Part shown: in pieces, positions 16,961 to 23,645 of the stretch | Numbering within the stretch: position 1 is the first letter of the stretch | How the letters are laid out: each line of letters opens with the position of its first letter | DNA from: a bacterium | GTDB taxonomy: Bacteria > Myxococcota_A > Bradymonadia > REDH01 | Length of the DNA stretch: 36,892 bases | NCBI GenBank assembly: GCA_030427825.1 | Contig: JAUICO010000043.1 | Location: 1 to 36,892 of the forward strand | Reading direction: 5' to 3' | Notes under the pieces: model-generated | The model's input: only the letters and a program-made list of their open reading frames with translations | Database searches by the model: none | What the model was told of the DNA's origin: nothing | Made by a program: the position numbers and the translations under genes

Positions 16961-17502
16961 GAATTCACTCCTGAAAGACCGGGCGCAACGCCGCCATTGT
17001 CGGCAGCCGCCTCAACAGAAAGCAGGGCCTCGTCTGAGGGCACCTCAGCGACCACGGATGAATTCATGCACTGCCCGTCAAAACCTATGGCCTTCGCTTC
17101 CTCTGGGTGCTCAAACCAAACGATACAAAGGATCGCCTTGAGCGCGAACAGCATCATGCCGAAGATCGACCGCTCAAACCGTTCCAGCGCGCGCACCCGG
17201 GTCTCAAAGCGCAGACGACGAAAGGGGGGAAGACGGAGTACAAGCAGCGGTGCGACAACACTCACGGCGAGCAGTGAAGCTCTGAACACAAGGTTCGGCT
17301 GGCCTTTCATCGACCGATTCATTCGCTCGACTTCCCGGCATAGCCAGTTGAGACGAGCGTCTGAGGGTGGACCTTCACGACGGGCAAACATCACCGCGCC
17401 AAGCGCGTGGATGTTCCTGAGCCACCCACGAGGGGCGGGCAGGTCGTCGATGGCGCCCCGGTCTACCCAGTGCGGTGGCGCATACCCGGTTTCGTCAGTC
17501 AT
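16957..17502 (-). CDS. Small membrane protein, likely partner of the GMC enzyme
   Basis: A 181-residue protein with two hydrophobic stretches (LVFRASLLAVSVVAPLLVL, about 70-88; IFGMMLFALKAILCIVWF, about 112-129) and an amphipathic segment rich in Arg and Glu between them. The region around RVRALERFERS, then FALKAILCIVWFEHPEEAKAIGFDG, resembles the N-terminal domain that precedes the flavin domain in long-chain fatty alcohol oxidases. Here it is a separate gene whose stop overlaps the GMC start (ATGA). I infer that it docks the GMC enzyme on the membrane. The C-terminal 40 residues are acidic and probably disordered. I do not recognise a named family with certainty. Confidence 0.75.
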   Translation of the reverse strand: MTDETGYAPPHWVDRGAIDDLPAPRGWLRNIHALGAVMFARREGPPSDARLNWLCREVERMNRSMKGQPNLVFRASLLAVSVVAPLLVLRLPPFRRLRFETRVRALERFERSIFGMMLFALKAILCIVWFEHPEEAKAIGFDGQCMNSSVVAEVPSDEALLSVEAAADNGGVAPGLSGVNS

Positions 17503-17535
17503 GCCGGCTCCTGTTTGTACATCCAGCTGCCTCGT

Positions 17536-18528
17536 TCACCTGTCCAGGCCCCGCTCACGTATCCACGCAATTGTGTCACCCAATGTGGCGTCCAGTCTGC
17601 GGTTGACAGCGCCAAGCTCGGCGGCCGCCCTGTTCGAGTCGATGTACCAGTAGCAACGGGACATTTCGACCACGACGGGGTCCAGCCCTACGATGTGCCT
17701 ACCAAGGGGCCGGGTGATTCGATCAACCACCTGAGCACCCGCGAGAACAGCACCCCATGGCAACGTGAGACGGGGAGCGCGGCATCCGCTGAGCCGTGCG
17801 AGGTGGGCGAAATACTCATTGAAGGGCATGTTGTTGGCGCCGAGAAGATACGTGGCGCCGGAGCGGCCATCTGTCGACGCCGCGATGAAAGCGGCGGCGG
17901 CGTCGCGCACATCGACCAGACTCAGGCCCCCGGGTGGGACGACAGGGACCTCACCGCGCAGAAAGTCGACCACGGACTGCGTAGAGCTCAGGCGACGATC
18001 TCCCGGGCCGACGATCAGCGTCGGCCGCATTGCGACCAGCTCTACACCAAGCTCTGCGGAGCGCTGCAGGGCCATGACCTCGGCGTCGATTTTCGTCCGG
18101 TAGTAGGGCCACCTGCCGACCACCGCCTCTGCGTAGGCAGCGCTGTCGTCGGCGATCGCAGCCGAGTCCTTCGACGCCCCGACCGTCCCGGAGGTCGATG
18201 CGTATACGACGCGTCGCACGCCCGCCGAGGCGGCGGCTTCGATGACGGTCCGAGTACCGTCTACGTGAAGAGCGCGCGCGCGCGGCAGGACGCCGGGCCT
18301 GCGCGAGTGCTCGACGACGCCGGCGAGATGGTAGACGGTGTCGGCTCTTGCGAAGGACCGGGCGAGGTGCTCGGTGTCCAGCACGGATCCCTGCGCGAAC
18401 TCAGCGCCGCCGCCTTCTTCAGGCGGCTCACTACGTGCAATCACCGTGACCTGCCGTCCCCGACTCAACAGGGTTCTGACCAGTTCGCTGCCGAGGAAAC
18501 CGGACCCACCGGTAACTACGTCCTTCAC
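17536..18528 (-). CDS. Extended SDR / 3beta-HSD-like NAD(P)-dependent oxidoreductase
   Basis: A 330-residue extended short-chain dehydrogenase. The Rossmann motif GGSGFLG (7-13), HLAG (67-70), active-site Ser (STSG, 111-114) and Tyr142-x3-Lys146 (YYRTK) are all present. RPTLIVGPGD and VDVRDAAAAF are typical of the epimerase, dihydroflavonol-reductase and 3beta-hydroxysteroid dehydrogenase branch. I chose GTG at 18528 because GAGGAG lies about 8 bases upstream and the Rossmann strand begins at once. It is probably first in the operon that continues, after 33 bases, into the small membrane protein, the GMC enzyme and the acyl-CoA dehydrogenase. A hydroxy/keto conversion on a lipid or sterol-like ring is plausible but not shown by the sequence. 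Confidence 0.88.
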   Translation of the reverse strand: MKDVVTGGSGFLGSELVRTLLSRGRQVTVIARSEPPEEGGGAEFAQGSVLDTEHLARSFARADTVYHLAGVVEHSRRPGVLPRARALHVDGTRTVIEAAASAGVRRVVYASTSGTVGASKDSAAIADDSAAYAEAVVGRWPYYRTKIDAEVMALQRSAELGVELVAMRPTLIVGPGDRRLSSTQSVVDFLRGEVPVVPPGGLSLVDVRDAAAAFIAASTDGRSGATYLLGANNMPFNEYFAHLARLSGCRAPRLTLPWGAVLAGAQVVDRITRPLGRHIVGLDPVVVEMSRCYWYIDSNRAAAELGAVNRRLDATLGDTIAWIRERGLDR

Positions 18529-18543
18529 CCCTTGTCTCCTCGC

Positions 18544-18666
18544 CTACTCTACAAAGGCGTGCGAGCCGCTCAGCAGCCGTACCCGCATTCTGATGTGGGT
18601 AGCGTTGAGCGCTCCGAATTGCGAGATGCACATGTGCCCATCGGCGCTCTGACAGCTCATACGCAC
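18544..18666 (-). other. Possible short ORF or gene remnant upstream of SDR
   Basis: The spacer between the SDR and L,D-transpeptidase genes holds a minus-strand frame that ends with TAG at 18544, 15 bases before the SDR start. It has GC-rich third positions and a protein-like composition. The part from GTG 18666 is 40 codons (VRMSCQSADGH to SGSHAFVE). The frame stays open further upstream but then runs into the transpeptidase gene. No ribosome site precedes the GTG or the ATG at 18660. It may be the 3' relic of a lost gene, a small protein, or chance. The same stretch must also hold the promoters for both flanking genes. Confidence 0.28.
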
Positions 18667-18761
18667 CGCTGTTTCGGACGCGATCGGCGTTCGGAAGTCC
18701 GTTTCGACCTTGACCCCCTGCCCGTCGACGTCCAGATCGCTTCCCGTCGGAGGTCCTGCCC

Positions 18762-20900
18762 GTGAATCGTCTGCATCGCATTCTTCAGTTGCTCGTCTGC
18801 GCCAGCGCGGTGTGTTGTACGCCCGCACACGCGAATGAGCCCGTCGCGGACGCCGTAACCTCTGCAGATCGGGCAACCCCTGCGGATGCCGAGGCCGAGG
18901 CTGCACCGGAAGCCGCGCGCATTGTACCGGCCGACATCGGCTACGAGATCGCAACGCTCACCTATGCCCGTGCCCTTGAGGGTATGTCGCCGGACCTGCT
19001 GCCGGAGCCTGTGGAGCCGGACTTCGGTGAGATTCGGCGGGACGAGCGGCAACTCTATGACGTGATCGAGATGTTCTACGAAGACCGGGGTGGCATGCCG
19101 GTCTTCACTGAGGGCGCGACCCTGTCTCGTGAAGGCGAGCTGCTGGTCGACCGGCTGATGGGCGTTGGTGCACATGGACTGAACCCACGAGATTTTGTGG
19201 ACGGCGAGCTGGCCGAGATGCTGGCAGCCTTCGGTGGGCGTGGCGGTACCGAGCTTGCGGTGCGGCGCTTTCAGCCCACGAGCGAGACGACCTCACTGAT
19301 CGAGAATCGACTGGCGCACGCCGCCGCCGACGCCTGGGGTTTCACTCCCGGAACCGGACTCTTTGCGCAGGTTGTCGAAGACCATGACGAGCGCATTGCA
19401 GAGGACACGCAACCGGCGCGCCAATGGCTCGCCAGCCTCTTCGAGTCGCGGCGCGGTGTTATCCCTGAGATGGAGGCGCTGCTCGCGGAGCAGTTGTTGC
19501 GCTATGCCCTGGCGATGCGGGCGGGCAATGACTTCTATGCGCCGGCGAACCCGGCGATGGACGAGGCAAACGAGTTCCTTGAACACCGGCAGTATTGGCG
19601 GCGGCGGCGCCAGCGCGAGCTGATGGCCGAGGACGAAGAGCTCAGCGAAGAAGACGCCCGCGCCCGCGCCCAGATCGAGATCCTGGCGGAGCGGGAGCAA
19701 CCCGTTGTCGTCCGCACCGCCGAAGAATGGCGGATCGACGAGATCGACTCCCTGTTCGCGGCCGCAGAAGGTGGCCTCACATTCGGCGAAGCGCTGGATC
19801 GTCTGGTTCCCGACTTCGAAGGGTACAGAGCCATGCAGGCTGCGTTGCAGCACTATCGCTCGATCGCCGCCGAGGGTGGCTGGGACAACATTCGCACCAG
19901 GGAGCGGCTCGCACTCGGTGACCGCGACGACGAGCTTGTGCCGGCGTTGCGCGCACGCCTTGCGGTGGAGGGGTTTTACGAGGGGCCAACAGAGGGGCCG
20001 GAATTCGATCGGTCGCTTTCAGACGCGCTTCGCCGCTATCAGGACCACCGGCAGCTTGAGCCCAGCGGTGAATTGGACGCGCTCACGTTGGCGACCCTGA
20101 ACATCCCGATTCAGGATCGAATCGCGCAGATTATCGTAACCCTGGGCCGCTGGCGCAGCGCGCGTTTTGTCGGTGATGCCGAGGCGGGTCGCGAGCACAT
20201 TCGGGTGAACATTCCTGAGTTCTCCGCCGAGCTCTGGGACGAAGATGAGCGCGTCTATAAGTGGCGTGTTGTTGTCGGAAAGGTGCGCGGAGCGGGCCAG
20301 AATTACACGCCCCTGTTCAGCGCGCTCATGACGCAAATCGAGCTCAATCCATTCTGGTATCCTCCGGCGCGCCTGTCCGCCGGCGCCGACGACGGAGGTC
20401 GGCGGCGCTACGTTGCCCCGGGACCGGACAACCCGATGGGACAGGCGAAGTTCCTCTTCCCGAATGCACACGCCGTGTACATGCATGACACGAATCAACC
20501 GCAGTACTTCGGTCACGCGTTCCGCGCCTATTCACACGGCTGCATGCGCGTTGAGGGCGCGATCGATCTGGTGCACCTGCTGATCAACCGCGACCGTGAG
20601 GAGTCGATGGAGGAGACGGAGGCCTTCGTTGACCGCATCATCGAGCGAGGCCGCAGAGATACATATTTTCTGGACGAGCTGATTCCTGTGCACACAGACT
20701 ATCGCTCTGTGTGGATGGCGGATGACGGCACGATCGTGTTTGGAATGGACCTGTATCGCTGGGACGAAGATGACATGGATGAGGTCATCGAGCGTCTGCT
20801 CCGCGAGTTCCCCGACCTCGCCGCGGAACGTCCCCACGACCGGCACATGCGCACGCACACGCTGGCTCGGCGACGGGTCGAGGACCTGCGCGGCGGGTGA
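18762..20900 (+). CDS. YcbB/LdtD-type L,D-transpeptidase
   Basis: A 712-residue exported enzyme. GTG at 18762 follows GGAGG by 8 bases and begins a signal peptide (MNRLHRILQLLVCASAVCC, cut near AHA-NEP). An acidic/Ala-rich linker follows, then the large scaffold domain seen in YcbB-like enzymes (about 90-390). A peptidoglycan-binding helix bundle lies at about 392-447 (LAVEGFYEGPTEGPEFD, ALRRYQDHRQL). The YkuD catalytic domain runs from about 465 to 660 with LNPFWYPP, PGPDNPMGQAKFLFPN, MHDT (His575) and the active-site SHGCMRVE (His592, Cys594, Arg596). Such enzymes make 3-3 cross-links between diaminopimelate residues or attach lipoproteins to peptidoglycan in the periplasm. The catalytic Cys and His are intact. 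The scaffold also has a glutamate- and arginine-rich helix (about 280-310) that looks like an insertion. Confidence 0.92.
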   Translation: MNRLHRILQLLVCASAVCCTPAHANEPVADAVTSADRATPADAEAEAAPEAARIVPADIGYEIATLTYARALEGMSPDLLPEPVEPDFGEIRRDERQLYDVIEMFYEDRGGMPVFTEGATLSREGELLVDRLMGVGAHGLNPRDFVDGELAEMLAAFGGRGGTELAVRRFQPTSETTSLIENRLAHAAADAWGFTPGTGLFAQVVEDHDERIAEDTQPARQWLASLFESRRGVIPEMEALLAEQLLRYALAMRAGNDFYAPANPAMDEANEFLEHRQYWRRRRQRELMAEDEELSEEDARARAQIEILAEREQPVVVRTAEEWRIDEIDSLFAAAEGGLTFGEALDRLVPDFEGYRAMQAALQHYRSIAAEGGWDNIRTRERLALGDRDDELVPALRARLAVEGFYEGPTEGPEFDRSLSDALRRYQDHRQLEPSGELDALTLATLNIPIQDRIAQIIVTLGRWRSARFVGDAEAGREHIRVNIPEFSAELWDEDERVYKWRVVVGKVRGAGQNYTPLFSALMTQIELNPFWYPPARLSAGADDGGRRRYVAPGPDNPMGQAKFLFPNAHAVYMHDTNQPQYFGHAFRAYSHGCMRVEGAIDLVHLLINRDREESMEETEAFVDRIIERGRRDTYFLDELIPVHTDYRSVWMADDGTIVFGMDLYRWDEDDMDEVIERLLREFPDLAAERPHDRHMRTHTLARRRVEDLRGG

Positions 20901-21213
20901 GGGTCGACGGGGGGCCGCCTGAGGGCGGACCGCGGCTGAGTCGGTGTCAGCCCTGAGAGTCCCGGCCTGCGTTGAACCACCTGCGCCTCGCTGGGGCCTC
21001 CGTCGCCGGATTGGCGGGCTTACGGACGGCGGAATCCGGAGAGTCAACGGGATCGCCCGGGTGAGAATAACACCGTGGGTTGACAAATTCGATTGCGACC
21101 CCCCCGGACCCCGCCTACGATATCGGCGCGCGGACGATTCGCGCACCCCCACCTTCAAGGCGCCTCGGGTGTTCCGCCCGATGCCCTTGAAACCTCACCC
21201 TGGGAAAACACTC
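20901..21213. other. 313-base intergenic region with inverted repeats
   Basis: No gene is seen between the transpeptidase and OmpA-lipoprotein genes. CCGCC-TGAG-GGCGG (20915-20928) is a small hairpin 15 bases after the transpeptidase stop. CCGGATT (21006-21012) and AATCCGG (21033-21039) are a perfect 7-bp inverted repeat with a 20-base centre. A consensus -35 TTGACA is at 21080-21085, but the nearest good -10 (TACGAT, 21116-21121) is 30 bases away, too far for a standard pair. Likely content is a weak terminator plus the promoter of the lipoprotein gene pair. Confidence 0.4.
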
Positions 21214-21771
21214 ATGAAGCACCTGCAAAGCGCTCTCGTTGCGATTGCGGTCATGCTCGTCGCAGGCTGCGGCGGCGTGACCCAACTCGTCGAGGCAGAC
21301 CCCGTACTCATTCAGGCCCGCGGGCCGGCGCCGGTGGTCGAGCCGGAGCCCGAACCGGAACCCGAGCCGGAGCCGGTAGTCGTGGTAACCGAGGAGGCGA
21401 TCGAAGTCCGCCAGCGGATCAACTTCGAGTTCAACCGCGCTGTCATCCTGCCCAGCTCCTTCGATCTCATGAATGAGATCGTCCGAGTCATTCAGGAGCA
21501 TCCCGAGATCCTGCGGCTCAACGTCGAAGGGCACACGGACAACGTCGGCGAGGATGATTACAACCTCCGGCTTTCGAACCGACGCGCCGCGGCGGTAGTC
21601 ACGTACCTTACAGAGCACGGGGTGGACCCGGCCCGCCTGACAAGCGTGGGCCATGGCGAATCTCGGCCTCGCGACACCAACGATACGGTCGAAGGACGCG
21701 CGCAGAATCGACGCGTCGAATTCAACATCCTCGAACGGGCGCCTGCTGACGCCACCGGAAGTGACATATGA
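21214..21771 (+). CDS. OmpA-family peptidoglycan-associated lipoprotein
   Basis: A 185-residue lipoprotein. ATG at 21214 starts the type II signal MKHLQSALVAIAVMLVAGCGG with lipobox VAGC (Cys21); an in-frame ATG at 21184 would spoil it. A Glu-Pro repeat spacer (six EP units) follows, then an OmpA C-terminal domain of about 110 residues: INFEFNRAVILPSS, VEGHTDNVGEDDYN (Asp of TDN), LSNRRAAAV (Arg) and GHGESRP, ending with NRRVEF. The Asp and Arg bind diaminopimelate in peptidoglycan in Pal/OmpA proteins. It should tether the outer membrane to the cell wall. Its stop overlaps the start of the next lipoprotein gene (ATGA). The upstream L,D-transpeptidase also acts on peptidoglycan. Confidence 0.92.
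   Translation: MKHLQSALVAIAVMLVAGCGGVTQLVEADPVLIQARGPAPVVEPEPEPEPEPEPVVVVTEEAIEVRQRINFEFNRAVILPSSFDLMNEIVRVIQEHPEILRLNVEGHTDNVGEDDYNLRLSNRRAAAVVTYLTEHGVDPARLTSVGHGESRPRDTNDTVEGRAQNRRVEFNILERAPADATGSDI
21340..21375 (+). repeat. Glu-Pro codon repeat
   Basis: Six tandem GAR-CCN codon pairs encode the EPEPEPEPEPEP spacer of the OmpA-type lipoprotein. Such stiff spacers span the periplasm in Pal- and TonB-like proteins. The codons alternate GAG/GAA and CCG/CCC, so the repeat is not fully identical at base level. Confidence 0.9.
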
Positions 21772-22139
21772 AACGACTCATCGCATCCGCATCTCTGGCC
21801 TTCTTCGGTCTCTCGACACTCAGCGCCTGCGGCAGCGTCGGCACTGCGCAGGGCGATCTGCGCAGCGCAGTCGACGCTGAGCAGTCCGTTCTGAACGAGT
21901 GCTACCGGGACGCGTTGACACGCGATGAAGCCCTTACAGGCGATCTTCGCGTGCGCCTCGCGATGGCGCGGAAAACAAACACCATCAGCAACCTTTCTGT
22001 GCTCACGTCGGATATCGATGACGCCAGGCTCACGTCCTGCGTGAACGAGGTCCTGTCAGGCGTCAGCATCGAAGAGGGTCCGGGCGTGAACATGGAGGTC
22101 GACTACACACTGACCTTCGTGAAGCTGCCGAACCGCTAA
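21768..22139 (+). CDS. Small lipoprotein with AgmX/PglI-type C-terminal domain
   Basis: A 123-residue lipoprotein: signal MKRLIASASLAFFGLSTLSAC with lipobox LSAC (Cys21). The mature part has NECYRDALTRD, LTGDLRVRLAM, LSVLTSDIDDARLTSCV and VDYTLTFVK, with one Cys in each half. This is the pattern of the C-terminal domain known in myxobacterial AgmX/PglI and many secreted myxobacterial proteins, in which the two Cys are conserved. The domain is fold-like TonB-C and its role is unclear. It is coupled to the OmpA-lipoprotein gene by a 4-base overlap, so both may act at the outer membrane. Family assignment is by eye. Confidence 0.75.
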   Translation: MKRLIASASLAFFGLSTLSACGSVGTAQGDLRSAVDAEQSVLNECYRDALTRDEALTGDLRVRLAMARKTNTISNLSVLTSDIDDARLTSCVNEVLSGVSIEEGPGVNMEVDYTLTFVKLPNR

Positions 22140-22150
22140 GCGGCCGGACA

Positions 22151-22175
22151 GTGCCGATCAGGTTGGGATCGGCGC
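22151..22175. terminator. Hairpin between convergent genes
   Basis: GTGCCGATC (22151-22159) pairs with GATCGGCGC (22167-22175) with one G-T pair and a 7-base loop. It starts 12 bases after the AgmX-tail gene and faces the convergent lipid kinase gene, so it may serve both strands. No T-run is present. Confidence 0.45.
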
Positions 22176-22251
22176 GCAATCGAGTACGATACTACAACTC
22201 CGTGAAGGCGAGCGTTCCCCAACCGGTTGCCCGCGCTTCACGTCGTGGAGT

Positions 22252-23214
22252 TTACCCGGGCTGCAGTACATGACGACGCAGGCCAAGTACGCGAATGGCA
22301 CCGGGGATCACACGGACCGTAGACGGTGCGGCACCCGGCGCCTCGCCGTCGATGTCCCACCAAGCCTTGTTTGGTCCCACCGGCTCGATGACCAGGGTCT
22401 GAAATCGCCGAGAGAGGACCTCGGGGATGTTTGCGATCGACCCGTCGTAGAGTTTGGGCAGGTTCCGCAGGGCCCTGTGCATGGGCAGGGCCGGGAGCAC
22501 GTGAGCGTCGAAGAACCCGTCGTTCATCAGGGCGTTGGGCGCCAGGTGCATCCCACCGCCGGCATGCTGAGAGTTGCCGATGAACACAGAGAACACTTCG
22601 TGCTCGCCGAGGTTATCGCCGTCGGCCGTGAGGCGTACGGTAGCGGGCCTGTACGCGACGAGCCCGCGTAGGACCCCAAGCAAGAAGGAGATCTTTCCAC
22701 CGAGCAATTTGGATGAGTTGTTCACGAAGCGGTCAACGATTCCACTCATGCCCACCGAGGCGAGGTTGATGAAGTAGCGATCTCCGGCGACGCCATCGTC
22801 ATCCAACAACTCGATGTGACCGACATCAACAACGTAGGACGCCGCAGACCCGATGTGTTCGACGGCGCTATAGAAGTCCCTTGAGTGCTCGATCACCCGG
22901 CGAAAGTCGCCGCCGGTACCGAAGGGGAGCACGCCGATCGTAACCGCCCCCGGCGCAGGAGCAGCGCGCATGATGCCGTTGACGACTTCGCTGGTAGTAC
23001 CGTCGCCGCCAATCACCAACAGGCAGTCGGCACCACTGAGTACGGCCTGCTCTGCAAGTTCGATCGCGTGCCCGGTACCTTCCGTTTGTTTGATCTCTAC
23101 ATCACCCACATGTTGTTTGATTGCGGCCTCTACGCGCGACCACTGCCGACGCACCTTCCCGGCGGCAGCGGCGGGGTTTGCGATGACCGTCGTCGTCGAA
23201 GGGTTGAGGCTCAT
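22252..23214 (-). CDS. Diacylglycerol/sphingosine kinase-family lipid kinase
   Basis: A 320-residue DAGK_cat-family protein of the YegS/DgkB kind, which phosphorylates a lipid hydroxyl using ATP. Motifs: IANPAAAAGK near the start, the nucleotide-binding GGDGT (69-73) followed by SEVVNG, and LPFGTGGDF (about 96-104). The C-terminal beta-sandwich has FINLASVGMSGIVD, VFIGNSQHAGGGM and DIDGE. The usual LGTANDF reads FGTGGDF, a variant seen in some members. The start ATG overlaps the thioesterase stop by 4 bases, so the two are coupled. The acceptor lipid is not known. It is cytoplasmic and membrane-associated. Confidence 0.9.
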   Translation of the reverse strand: MSLNPSTTTVIANPAAAAGKVRRQWSRVEAAIKQHVGDVEIKQTEGTGHAIELAEQAVLSGADCLLVIGGDGTTSEVVNGIMRAAPAPGAVTIGVLPFGTGGDFRRVIEHSRDFYSAVEHIGSAASYVVDVGHIELLDDDGVAGDRYFINLASVGMSGIVDRFVNNSSKLLGGKISFLLGVLRGLVAYRPATVRLTADGDNLGEHEVFSVFIGNSQHAGGGMHLAPNALMNDGFFDAHVLPALPMHRALRNLPKLYDGSIANIPEVLSRRFQTLVIEPVGPNKAWWDIDGEAPGAAPSTVRVIPGAIRVLGLRRHVLQPG

Positions 23215-23615
23215 GTGCGTGACGCCTCGATGAACGAGCGTTTCGTCCTCTCGTCAAGCGCCACCGACTCGTTGCGTTCGTAGTCAAACCAAACAGCAAC
23301 CGACTCCACCTCGGCGGCGACCTCTCCGTTGGCGATCACCTGCTGCTGAAAGCGTATACTGGAGCGACCGAATCCGACGGTCTTCGTGTGGACTTCTACA
23401 ACATCGCTGATGTGAATCTGGCGCCGGAAGTCGATCGCAAGCCTGGCGAGAATGGCCCCGGTAGTCCCGACCTCAAAGGACCCGAGCATCGCGACCCGCC
23501 CCGCTTCTGCGTACGCCGCGATCGCGACGTTGCTGACGTGACCGATCATGTCGGTGTCACAGAAGCGCACCGAAATCGGAGTGACGATCGTCCTGGCGTC
23601 TGAGAGATCTGACAT
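23211..23615 (-). CDS. Hot-dog fold thioesterase (4HBT/YbgC-like)
   Basis: A 134-residue single hot-dog domain, the usual size for acyl-CoA thioesterases. The signature RFCDTDMIGHVSN (17-29), with Asp20, Asp22 and His26, starts the central helix, followed by YAEAGR. The core strand LAIDFRRQIHISDVVEVHTKTVGFGRSS is typical. It would hydrolyse an acyl-CoA in the cytoplasm. It sits 30 bases after the FG-GAP lipoprotein gene and overlaps the lipid kinase gene, so all three are probably co-transcribed. Pairing with a lipid kinase suggests lipid turnover, but the substrate is not defined. Confidence 0.9.
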   Translation of the reverse strand: MSDLSDARTIVTPISVRFCDTDMIGHVSNVAIAAYAEAGRVAMLGSFEVGTTGAILARLAIDFRRQIHISDVVEVHTKTVGFGRSSIRFQQQVIANGEVAAEVESVAVWFDYERNESVALDERTKRSFIEASRT

Positions 23616-23645
23616 GTGCGCCGGCTCGGAGTTTGAAGAATGCGA

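Noticed and set aside
17407..18765. A long plus-strand open frame of about 450 codons opposite the SDR gene.
   Set aside because: It is antisense to a clear SDR with Rossmann and Tyr-x3-Lys motifs, is Arg/His/Gly-rich and has no family features; a GC-rich shadow frame.
21080..21121. TTGACA and TACGAT as a standard sigma-70 promoter before the OmpA lipoprotein.
   Set aside because: The spacing is 30 bases, far outside 16-18.
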